In this document: one piece after another, positions 13,833 to 20,456 of the stretch
Layout of the letters: each line of letters starts with the position of its first letter
Numbering within the stretch: position 1 is the stretch's first letter
Virus record (IMG/VR): IMGVR_UViG_3300021335_001447
Span: 1-21,275 of that record
DNA length: 21,275 bases
DNA from: a virus
Direction: 5' to 3' (one strand)
Notes under the pieces: model-generated
Seen by the model: the letters and a program-made list of their open reading frames with translations, nothing else
Told to the model about the DNA's origin: nothing
Database searches by the model: none
Program-made: the position numbers and the translations under genes

Positions 13833-14407
13833 AATTATACAAGTATGAATCTTACCAAGAATACGTCGACGCACAGATTGCTGCAAACGTAAGGAAGATT
13901 AACAATGTATGGGTCAGACCATCGACAATCACGAAGATTAAAGCCGCCGCAGGGGGCAACATTCAGACCATAATGTGTCATGGAACTCGAAACGCGACAG
14001 AACAAAAATACTTTCGTGATGCGTATCCGTTTGCAATGATTGTTGGTACGGAAATATCACACACCGCAGACCAGTTTCCTATGACCGTTCAGTGGGATTT
14101 TCATGAAGAGAAAGAAGGGTGGATTAATCGATTTGATCTAATTTATTCCAACTCATTCGATCATAGTTATGATCCAGACAAATGTTTGACGACATGGGTA
14201 GGTCAACTGGCCTCCGGAGGAAAACTGTTTTTAGAACACGCACTCGCAGAGAGCGACAATCGTTCACGTGTGTCAGATCCGCTTGAAATCTCCATCGAAG
14301 AACTGGTAGAATTACTAGAGTCTAAAGGATTGCGTATCACTACCAGACTACAACAGAACGACTTTAAAAATCATCCGTCCGTAATACTTGTTTGTGAGAA
14401 ACTATGA
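13829..14407 (+). CDS. Divergent class I methyltransferase (192 aa)
   Basis: A 192-residue protein with the order of a Rossmann methyltransferase: motif I written as IMCHGTRNATE (48-58), Glu75 at the end of the next strand in VGTEIS, an acidic WDFHE turn (89-93), then FDLIYSNSFDHSYDP (102-116) and an ASGGKLFLEH strand (128-137) typical of motifs IV-VI. Motif I has C-H-G-T instead of the normal D-x-G-x-G, so SAM binding is likely but unproved; it may be a degenerate or altered site. It lies between two GT2-like genes, which suggests methylation of the growing glycan. Confidence 0.65.
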   Translation: MKLYKYESYQEYVDAQIAANVRKINNVWVRPSTITKIKAAAGGNIQTIMCHGTRNATEQKYFRDAYPFAMIVGTEISHTADQFPMTVQWDFHEEKEGWINRFDLIYSNSFDHSYDPDKCLTTWVGQLASGGKLFLEHALAESDNRSRVSDPLEISIEELVELLESKGLRITTRLQQNDFKNHPSVILVCEKL

Positions 14408-15084
14408 AAGAAGGCGTTACACTTGTTATCACGTCTATGGATAGAATGGACTTGTTGGAAAAGACCGTCGAGTCTTTCTTTCGGAAAAATACGTATCCGA
14501 TTGCCAAGACACTGATTATCGAAGACAGTGGCAAAGAACTGGATTTCTCTAATGTAGAACGACACATTGTTGGTGACTACGAAATCATTCAGAACGAAAC
14601 CAATCTTGGTCAGTTTGCATCACTGGACAAAGTCTATTCGAAAGTCGAGACTGAGTGGATTTTTCACTGTGAAGAAGATTGGGAGTTTATCGACAGTGGA
14701 TTTATCGAAGACTCACTGGAGGTTTTTGAGTCTTATAAAGGCAAGTTGTTTACTGTGTGGGTATGTGCAAGTAAAATACACAAGAACCCAGGCCGAGTCC
14801 TAATAGGCGACCACGAAACAAAAAGTGGTAAGACGTTTCGAATACTGTCGCCTACCGATGCAATGGGAGGATATACCCTAAACCCCGGCTTGCGACGAAC
14901 CGAAGATGTGATGAAACCTCATCCATATAGAGAATTGTCTATGAACGGTCAGAGTAATCGAGAGTGGGTTCTTGCCAGACTTTATATTCAGCAATGGGGT
15001 TATCGTGCCGCATGGATCGTCGATTCTCATTACTGTCAACACCTTGGTTATGGAAGACACATTCCTAGAGATTTGGCATTATGA
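14404..15084 (+). CDS. GT2-like glycosyltransferase (226 aa)
   Basis: A 226-residue GT-A transferase. The N-terminal strand VTLVITSMDRMDLLEKTVESF and LIIEDSG (37-43) match GT2 nucleotide binding, and WIFHCEEDWEF (85-95) gives the acidic metal site with Glu90, Glu91 and Asp92. NETNLGQ (64-70) is the family's N-x-G-x loop. The C-terminal part (GGYTLNPGLRR, later NREWVLARLY) resembles small phage and bacterial GT2 proteins annotated as glycosyltransferases. No transmembrane segment, so it is soluble, unlike many polysaccharide synthases of the family. Overlaps both neighbours by four bases. Confidence 0.78.
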   Translation: MKEGVTLVITSMDRMDLLEKTVESFFRKNTYPIAKTLIIEDSGKELDFSNVERHIVGDYEIIQNETNLGQFASLDKVYSKVETEWIFHCEEDWEFIDSGFIEDSLEVFESYKGKLFTVWVCASKIHKNPGRVLIGDHETKSGKTFRILSPTDAMGGYTLNPGLRRTEDVMKPHPYRELSMNGQSNREWVLARLYIQQWGYRAAWIVDSHYCQHLGYGRHIPRDLAL

Positions 15085-15770
15085 AGGGACAGATTGTTTA
15101 TGTCAAGGGACATAAAGATTCAGAGAAACAGGCACAGTTTTCTCTTGACTCTTTTCTGAAATATGGTTGGGATGTTGAGTTGGTAGAGGGCATTACACCA
15201 GATACCCTTGACGAATCTGAGTTTGATTATCCGAATCAAAAAGAGGGTAGACTAGATTCTTTTCAGAAAGAAAACTCTCCAGCGTACAAAATCAAGAAAA
15301 GTTGTTTATTCAATCACCTTCGATTTTTTCAGCGAGTAATCGAAGAGAACACGCCCATGGCATTTTTAGAACACGACACAGTGTGTCAGTCTGAGTGGAC
15401 ATCTCAAATCTTTGATGAACTTTTGATTTTAAATCTCGACCATGCATTTAAACCACCAACAACGTTTGGTAATAAGCCAGGATTTGCAGGATGGGAACCA
15501 CCATACACCATGACACCGGTCAACGATCTGCCGTCTAATTATCCTTTAAAATATTATAAAAACAATCAGTATAAGGGTTGTAACATGATCGCGGGAACTG
15601 CTGCCTATATAATTTCTCCGAAGGGTGCAAAGAAATTGTTGAATGCGTTGAGTCAAGGATTAGACCAATCTGACTTCTTTATCAACGAAAAGAATGTTCG
15701 GTTGCAGTATCTTTCACCAAGTCCGGTAAGGTTTCAAAAAATTAATTTAAACACGTCGCATAAACTATGA
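15081..15770 (+). CDS. GT25-type glycosyltransferase, copy 2
   Basis: A 229-residue GT25-like protein. VEGITPDT (35-42) sits where the family has its variable sugar-binding loop, SCLFNHLRFFQRV (74-86) stands for the S-H-x-x-L-W helix in altered form, and MAFLEHDTV (93-101) gives the EHD motif. GTAAYIISPKGAKKLL is the conserved A-Y-x-I-x-x-x-x-A segment, present here and in the next gene. It lacks the canonical SHxxLW sequence, so it is the most diverged of the four at its acceptor helix. It probably came from the same duplication series as the copy at 15767. Confidence 0.73.
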   Translation: MKGQIVYVKGHKDSEKQAQFSLDSFLKYGWDVELVEGITPDTLDESEFDYPNQKEGRLDSFQKENSPAYKIKKSCLFNHLRFFQRVIEENTPMAFLEHDTVCQSEWTSQIFDELLILNLDHAFKPPTTFGNKPGFAGWEPPYTMTPVNDLPSNYPLKYYKNNQYKGCNMIAGTAAYIISPKGAKKLLNALSQGLDQSDFFINEKNVRLQYLSPSPVRFQKINLNTSHKL

Positions 15771-16465
15771 AAGCATATATCATCACATTAACCGAAAAGA
15801 AAGAGTCAACTGACGCCACAGAGATTGCAATACAGTCCAGTACTGCTGTCGGAAATAATTTTGGTATCGAAATATTTGACGCAGTGACACCAGAACGTGC
15901 AGATCAAGAGATGGAGTTGTACGGATTGAAATGGAATTGGCCTTGGAAATGGCCGGAAAGGGACATACAATCTGGTCTAATGAAAACGCCCTATCTAACC
16001 GCATACCCTAAGAAAAGAATTGCCTGTTTTCTATCGCATTATCGATTGTGGAAACACTGTGTAGAACGAGATGAAGATCTTCTCATTCTCGAACATGATG
16101 CGTATTTTAAATCGAAAGTACCATTGCAGATTATAGAAGAAAGTAAGTACTCTGTTATTGGACTCAATGACCCTCGCAAGGCAACACGAAAATCTGAAAT
16201 GTATCATGAAGAAGTCCAGAAACATACGGGGCCTATAACACCCTGTCCAAAGATTGATATGGAAGATATTGCACAAGGTCTTGCTGGAAACTCCGCATAC
16301 TACATTAAACCCAAGGGCGCAATGAAACTAATTTCATTAGTTGCTGAGTTTGGTGCATGGCCTAACGATGCGATTATGTGTCGACAGATGATGCCGGGTC
16401 AATTGGGACAACTTCGCAAGTATTGCACCACAGTTCAACATATGGTATCGTCGACGAAGACATGA
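15767..16465 (+). CDS. GT25-type glycosyltransferase, copy 3
   Basis: A 232-residue protein and the most typical GT25 member here: MKAYIITLTEK opening, FDAVTPE (37-43), ACFLSHYRLW (86-95), LLILEHDAYF (105-114), and GNSAYYIKPKGAMKLI further on. WPNDAIM near the C-terminus resembles the P-x-D of the family. The Trp-rich insert WNWPWKWPERD (57-66 and on) is unusual and could line the acceptor site. EHD replaces the more common EDD. Co-translated with both neighbours by four-base overlaps. Confidence 0.82.
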   Translation: MKAYIITLTEKKESTDATEIAIQSSTAVGNNFGIEIFDAVTPERADQEMELYGLKWNWPWKWPERDIQSGLMKTPYLTAYPKKRIACFLSHYRLWKHCVERDEDLLILEHDAYFKSKVPLQIIEESKYSVIGLNDPRKATRKSEMYHEEVQKHTGPITPCPKIDMEDIAQGLAGNSAYYIKPKGAMKLISLVAEFGAWPNDAIMCRQMMPGQLGQLRKYCTTVQHMVSSTKT

Positions 16466-17187
16466 AAATTGCCGTGTGTTCGGGTGGTCAGTTACGTATG
16501 ACTGACGACGTTTTGTTATTGACAGACAATCTATTAAAGGATGCTTTTCCTACTGCTGATTTCTTTTACCCTGTATGGAAAGAAGATTATGAGACTCGAC
16601 ATGTCACAGATTTGTTGAATGGTACAGTAGAGGTTATCGAGGAGTACGATATTCATTATCACCCATACGATGATAATCCAGATGTCAATGATACGTGGGA
16701 TTATCAAAAAAAGATTAAGCATCCCAATCCAGATAGACACCTACACCAGACAAAACAGATACTCAATCACAATCATATGATGAGAAAACATTTGCAAGAT
16801 TACGACGTGATAGTACGCACAAGATACGACTCACTGATCAGTCCCGTTCAGGGATTCACAAAGGGAATAGAACTGGCATTGGAAGGTAGTGTGGTCGCCT
16901 ATCAGGCAGGTGACCCTGATCAATTTCTGCATTATCAAAAACTTCATCATGGGTCGGAATCTAAGATGATATCAGATGGAGGATTGATATTTCACTCTCC
17001 GAAGATTTGGGATTGCGACTTAGTAGATCGACTACATAAAGAAAAGAAACTACTTGCGGCAGAGTTTGGTTGGTATCAAGTGTTAATGAAAAACGCAAAG
17101 AGTTATGTTAGGTTCATTGGTGGTGCACATTTGACACGATGTGTGATTAAGAAATACAGGAAACAAATTGAAGAGATGTTGATATGA
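16462..17187 (+). CDS. Putative glycosyltransferase-like protein with RTRYD motif (241 aa)
   Basis: A 241-residue protein I cannot place in a named family with certainty. It opens MKIAVCSGGQLRMTDD, has HQTKQILNHNHMMR (95-108), then DYDVIVRTRYDSL (113-125), where RTRYD acts like the R-x-R-x-D motif of certain capsule and LPS glycosyltransferase-like proteins. Next come VVAYQAGD and a short ISDGGLIFHSPK strand with the G-G-L pattern of GT-A acceptor loops. Context, flanked by two GT25 genes, favours glycan synthesis. ATG 16462 overlaps the previous stop; the in-frame start at 16378 lies inside that gene. Confidence 0.55.
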   Translation: MKIAVCSGGQLRMTDDVLLLTDNLLKDAFPTADFFYPVWKEDYETRHVTDLLNGTVEVIEEYDIHYHPYDDNPDVNDTWDYQKKIKHPNPDRHLHQTKQILNHNHMMRKHLQDYDVIVRTRYDSLISPVQGFTKGIELALEGSVVAYQAGDPDQFLHYQKLHHGSESKMISDGGLIFHSPKIWDCDLVDRLHKEKKLLAAEFGWYQVLMKNAKSYVRFIGGAHLTRCVIKKYRKQIEEMLI

Positions 17188-17846
17188 AATCATATGTTAT
17201 CACAATAATGGATATGCCCGAATCCGTCGATGCTGCAAAGAGATGTATTGCATCGATGCCAGAATTCGATGTTCAGATGTTTCCTGCCATTACTCCAATC
17301 AATAATCGATTGACACCGGACAAACTTGCACGAGAGAAAGGAATCGATCTTACGTGGTTTCATCAATTGGACGGCGCTAAATATTCCCGTATGAATCGAT
17401 GTGTTGCTGCATTTTTGTCTCACCATACCTTGTGGGAAATGTGTGTTCGTGACAATGAAGAATATCAGATTTTCGAACATGATGCGGTACGTGTTGGTAA
17501 TTTACCTATGCACATCGAACACAAGGGTACGATTACGATAGGTGCGCCCAGTTATGGAAAGTTCGAAACCCCTCGTATGCTTGGTGTCAACCCTTTGACT
17601 CAGAAAGACTACTTTGGGGGCGCACACGCATATAGAATGAAACCTTCCGCGGCAGAAATCATTATTAATCAAGCGAAGTTATATGCTGCAGCAACTGATG
17701 TTTTCTTATCGAAACATTTCTTTCCGTGGTTAGAAGAATACTATCCGTGGCCCGTGATTGTAAAAGATACATTTTCTACCATACAAAATAATGGTGGTTG
17801 TCAGGCAAAACATGGTTACGATAAGGAAACCTATAAAATACTATGA
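17184..17846 (+). CDS. GT25-type glycosyltransferase, copy 4
   Basis: A 220-residue GT25-like protein. MKSYVITIMDMPESVDAAKRC is the classic opening (strand, then the helix that follows the sugar-nucleotide loop), with PAITPIN (34-40), VAAFLSHHTLW (74-84), and EYQIFEHDAV (93-102) carrying EHD at 98-100. GGAHAYRMKPSAAEIII matches the A-Y-x-x-x-P segment of copies 2 and 3. In these blocks it is closest to copy 3. Its end (PWPVIVKDTFSTIQNNGG) resembles the C-terminal P-x-x-V-x-x segment of LgtB-like enzymes. Confidence 0.8.
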   Translation: MKSYVITIMDMPESVDAAKRCIASMPEFDVQMFPAITPINNRLTPDKLAREKGIDLTWFHQLDGAKYSRMNRCVAAFLSHHTLWEMCVRDNEEYQIFEHDAVRVGNLPMHIEHKGTITIGAPSYGKFETPRMLGVNPLTQKDYFGGAHAYRMKPSAAEIIINQAKLYAAATDVFLSKHFFPWLEEYYPWPVIVKDTFSTIQNNGGCQAKHGYDKETYKIL

Positions 17847-18523
17847 GTGTTACCGTATGTTGTGTATTATGGGGAAATAAGTTCTCCGAAGATTATGTGC
17901 ATAATCTCAAAGCGTCAGTGGCAAGAAATGCCACTGTGCCGCATGAGTTTGTGTGTTTGAGTGATCGTAAAATTGAGGGAGTAAAAACAAAACTACTCAA
18001 GCCCGGAATGTCTGGTTGGTGGAATAAACTTCAGTTGTTTGATGGTGAGATAAAAGGAAGAATTGTCTATCTGGATCTTGACACACTGATCACATCCAAC
18101 ATAGATTGGTTGATGAAGTACAGCGGCACATTTGCAGGCATCGAGGATTTGGGTGTTGCTAATCAACACCAACAACACTTAAAAGGTGTGTTACAGTCAG
18201 GCGTGATGGCGTGGAGAAGTGAGTCAATGGATTGGGTCTACGTAGAATTCTCATTCACTCGTGCCGCAGTGATGAAACAGTTTCGAGGTGATGGTGAATA
18301 TCTGAACTCGATCATTAAGAGTAGAGACTTGTTACAACACTTATATCCAAATAAAATACAGTCATATAAGTATCAGGTGTATCCAGCAAAGACTGAAAAC
18401 ACGAGTATTATTTGTTTTCATGGTAGACCTAGTATTATAGAAGCGATGAATGAATCGGTGACTACTCCCATGAGAACGTATTGGCCGCAAGAATGGATTG
18501 GAGATTATTGGAATGCCAACTAA
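17843..18523 (+). CDS. GT8-like glycosyltransferase (226 aa)
   Basis: A 226-residue GT-A-fold protein. SGWWNKLQLF (57-66) and RIVYLDLDTLI (73-83) carry the metal-binding D-x-D (Asp78-Leu-Asp80), VLQSGVMAWRSESM matches the N-x-G-V-M segment, and ICFHGRP near the C-terminus gives the last His. This is the order found in GT8-like proteins of bacterial surface loci and cyanophages. Shorter than the first GT8-like gene (263 residues) and not closely similar to it. It ends inside the start of the next gene (11-base overlap). Confidence 0.75.
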   Translation: MSVTVCCVLWGNKFSEDYVHNLKASVARNATVPHEFVCLSDRKIEGVKTKLLKPGMSGWWNKLQLFDGEIKGRIVYLDLDTLITSNIDWLMKYSGTFAGIEDLGVANQHQQHLKGVLQSGVMAWRSESMDWVYVEFSFTRAAVMKQFRGDGEYLNSIIKSRDLLQHLYPNKIQSYKYQVYPAKTENTSIICFHGRPSIIEAMNESVTTPMRTYWPQEWIGDYWNAN

Positions 18524-19298
18524 AGTTATTCATGTACTTGGTAATGGTGACAAGGCACATTATTACAAGGAAGAACCCCGAAAGGGAATGAAACTTCTGT
18601 GCAATATGCCACCGTTTGATGTGCCCACAAATGAAGTGTTCGCAACCTGTATGGTCGATTTCAAAATGATGATGGCGTTAACCGAAGGTTCGATTGGTCT
18701 TGATCAATACCAATGGGTGTTGGGAACACGACCACGTATCTGGATGTACGAACGATCTGCATTCTACATGAAGTATGCCGCAAACATTCGTGAGTTCTAT
18801 ACACATGTTCCCAAATATGCGGGTAACGCAACCAACTTCAACTGTGGTCACATGGCAGTTCACTATGCCGCCTCACGACACAAAGCAGATGAAGTTCACC
18901 TGTATGGTTTTGATACTATTTTTGATTTTAACATGAGAAGTTATACTGACGTGGTATTGTCGAGTGATCGTTCTACCAATAATAACTATCGTTTGTTGAA
19001 CAACTGGAGACCGATCTGGCGAGACATCTTTCGCGAACATCCTAATACTAAGTTTGTTTTACACCATAATCACGATAGTTTAAAAATACCAAAACTTGAC
19101 AACATAGAAGTAAAAGTGTATAGTGATAAAGGTAAAACAAAAGTACAGATGAAAGAAGACCCGTCTGATATTAGTGATGGGAGAGGTAGTGAGGTGCCAA
19201 TCGACACGGCACCCCTGCCACCCAATCGTAAACAACGAAGGATTTTAGAGTCCCTAGCGAGAAGAGGTATAGATCGCAAAGGGCCGAGTGTATTGTAA
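18513..19298 (+). CDS. Glycosyltransferase-like protein of uncertain family (261 aa)
   Basis: A 261-residue protein. HVLGNGD (7-13) and a FATCMVDFKMMM segment form an opening Rossmann-like unit. NCGHMAVHYAASRHKADEV and HLYGFD (129-134) match the N-x-G-x-x-A and l-x-G-f-D segments seen in DUF115/MptE-like and some sialyltransferase-like proteins. The C-terminal 60 residues are disordered and basic, with PPNRKQRR near the end (NRKQRR at 238-243), a tail motif I have seen in T4-like marine phage proteins. I choose ATG 18513 rather than the TTG at 18498. Family uncertain; the glycan context favours a transferase. A promoter-like element lies in its 3' part. Confidence 0.5.
   Translation: MPTKVIHVLGNGDKAHYYKEEPRKGMKLLCNMPPFDVPTNEVFATCMVDFKMMMALTEGSIGLDQYQWVLGTRPRIWMYERSAFYMKYAANIREFYTHVPKYAGNATNFNCGHMAVHYAASRHKADEVHLYGFDTIFDFNMRSYTDVVLSSDRSTNNNYRLLNNWRPIWRDIFREHPNTKFVLHHNHDSLKIPKLDNIEVKVYSDKGKTKVQMKEDPSDISDGRGSEVPIDTAPLPPNRKQRRILESLARRGIDRKGPSVL
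19096..19124 (+). promoter_or_regulatory. Possible internal sigma70-like promoter before exonuclease-heme oxygenase-bilin reductase
   Basis: TTGACA at 19096-19101, a 17-base spacer and TATAGT at 19119-19124, eleven of twelve consensus bases. It lies inside the previous gene, about 170 bases before the exonuclease ATG at 19298, and would give the exonuclease, heme oxygenase and bilin reductase their own early transcript. Confidence 0.45.
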
Positions 19299-19975
19299 TG
19301 TTTGAACATATGGAGATTGATCTAGGTTATGAAGATCTAGAGGCAATCACAACAGAGAAAGGTCGCCGTTATGTAATGCCTAACGGTGGACATTACCCAT
19401 CAATCACCACAGTTCTATCGATACTGAGTGAAGATGGTATCGCGGCATGGCGTAAGAGAGTTGGGAATGAAGAAGCAGACAAGATCTCATACAGAGCATC
19501 TCAACGAGGAACTGCTGTTCACGAAATCATTGAGAAGTATATCGACAACAAAGAAGATTATTATGACGGGTATATGCCTAATGTCATTAGTGATTTTCAG
19601 TCCATCAAACCAATATTGGATAAACGGATTGGTAAGGTGTACGCACAAGAAGTCCCTTTATACTCTGATTATCTAGGTGTCGCTGGTCGCGTAGACTGCA
19701 TTGCAGAGTTCGACGGTAAACTATCTGTCATTGATTTTAAGACAAGTCGCCGGTTTAAGAGTGCAGACAAAATAAATAACTATTTCCAACAGGAGGCGTT
19801 TTATGCAATTGCTTGGGAGGAACGAACCGGAATCCCAATTACACAACTGGTCACACTCATTGTGGTAGACGACGGATCGACACAAGTGTTTGTCGAACAC
19901 CGTGATGATTGGGCTAATGAATTGCAGGAAACGATTGAAAAATACAATGAACGAAAATATCCGAAAGATTCATGA
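19298..19975 (+). CDS. PD-(D/E)XK exonuclease, RecB/MGME1-like (225 aa)
   Basis: A 225-residue nuclease of the Cas4/RecB-like PD-(D/E)XK fold. SITTVL (35-40) and RGTAVHEIIEKY (70-81) form the first helix block, Glu118 lies in AQEVPLYS, and the core is GRVDCIAEF (130-138, Asp133) with SVIDFKTSRR (143-152, Asp146 and Lys148). NYFQQEAFYAIAWEE (161-175) gives the Q-x-x-x-Y helix. This matches single-strand exonucleases such as MGME1 and proteins annotated as exonuclease in T4-like cyanophages. It may process recombination or replication ends. ATG 19298 overlaps the prior stop (TAATG). Confidence 0.88.
   Translation: MFEHMEIDLGYEDLEAITTEKGRRYVMPNGGHYPSITTVLSILSEDGIAAWRKRVGNEEADKISYRASQRGTAVHEIIEKYIDNKEDYYDGYMPNVISDFQSIKPILDKRIGKVYAQEVPLYSDYLGVAGRVDCIAEFDGKLSVIDFKTSRRFKSADKINNYFQQEAFYAIAWEERTGIPITQLVTLIVVDDGSTQVFVEHRDDWANELQETIEKYNERKYPKDS
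19771..19778 (+). promoter_or_regulatory. Weak late promoter-like AATAAATA within the exonuclease gene
   Basis: AATAAATA followed by ACT, sharing ten bases (ATAAATAACT) with the late-type box at 1132-1141. It is about 170 bases before the heme oxygenase ATG. In coding sequence (KINNY) and likely to arise by chance. Confidence 0.2.
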
Positions 19976-20456
19976 TGAAGTAGAGAACATGCCGTTCTCA
20001 CAAGCATTGTTCAAAGGTGAACTAACACATCATCAAATGGTCGCCTACATGAATAATCAGTACTTCATTTTTCAGGCGATGGAAGACTCTTTAAATCAAC
20101 TTCCACATCCAGAACTATATCGATGTCTAAAAATAAAAGAGTGCCTTGCAGAATTAGGTGAAGAACTCGACGGTAAGTGGATGGCGAGAGCTACACAGGA
20201 TTATATCAACTACATCATTGGTGCAGAAGACTATCGTGAGAAGTGGATGTCGCACGTTTACCTTAACTACATGGCGATGTTATTTGGTGGGTCGATCATT
20301 TCAGAAAAGAATCCAGAGATGACATGGATGTGGTTCTTCGAGGATCGCCAAGACTGTATCAAGGCAATTCGAGAAGAAGAGATTGATTTCGATCAAGTGC
20401 ATGAAGGATTTAAGTATCACCGCAGGTTGTTGGAGGAATTAAATAATGTGGGATGA
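19947..20456 (+). CDS. ho: Heme oxygenase, minimal phage form (169 aa)
   Basis: A 169-residue heme oxygenase that opens heme to biliverdin, CO and iron using O2 and electrons from the host. The proximal heme ligand is His9 in RKIHDEVEN, matching T-K-x-x-H-x-x-x-E-N of known enzymes. YFIFQAMEDSL (39-49) fits the helix after it, and HVYLNYMAMLFGGSIISE (103-120) is the distal helix, where LFGG stands in place of LSGG. It is much shorter than cyanobacterial HO1 (about 240). I start at ATG 19947, which overlaps the exonuclease by 29 bases; the ATG at 19989 would cut off His9. Its stop lies inside the next gene, so it is coupled to the bilin reductase that would use its product. Confidence 0.88.
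   Translation: MNENIRKIHDEVENMPFSQALFKGELTHHQMVAYMNNQYFIFQAMEDSLNQLPHPELYRCLKIKECLAELGEELDGKWMARATQDYINYIIGAEDYREKWMSHVYLNYMAMLFGGSIISEKNPEMTWMWFFEDRQDCIKAIREEEIDFDQVHEGFKYHRRLLEELNNVG
20432..20436 (+). promoter_or_regulatory. Strong ribosome binding site for the bilin reductase
   Basis: GGAGG, nine bases before ATG 20446 and inside the heme oxygenase end. It is one of the best Shine-Dalgarno sites in the window and supports the ATG start. Confidence 0.65.

Noticed and set aside
16378-16461. Upstream extension of the RTRYD protein
   Set aside because: It lies inside the GT25 copy 3 gene; ATG 16462 gives the standard overlap and a normal opening strand.
18079-18109. TTGACA with TAGATT at 18 bases
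   Set aside because: Only four of six -10 bases match and it is in the GT8-like core (LDTLITSN).
4487-19298. Glycan block as a DNA-base glycosylation system
   Set aside because: No hydroxymethylase, thymidylate synthase-like enzyme or T4-type DNA glucosyltransferase is seen. GT25, PIG-L and sulfotransferase genes fit surface glycans better, though it is not excluded.
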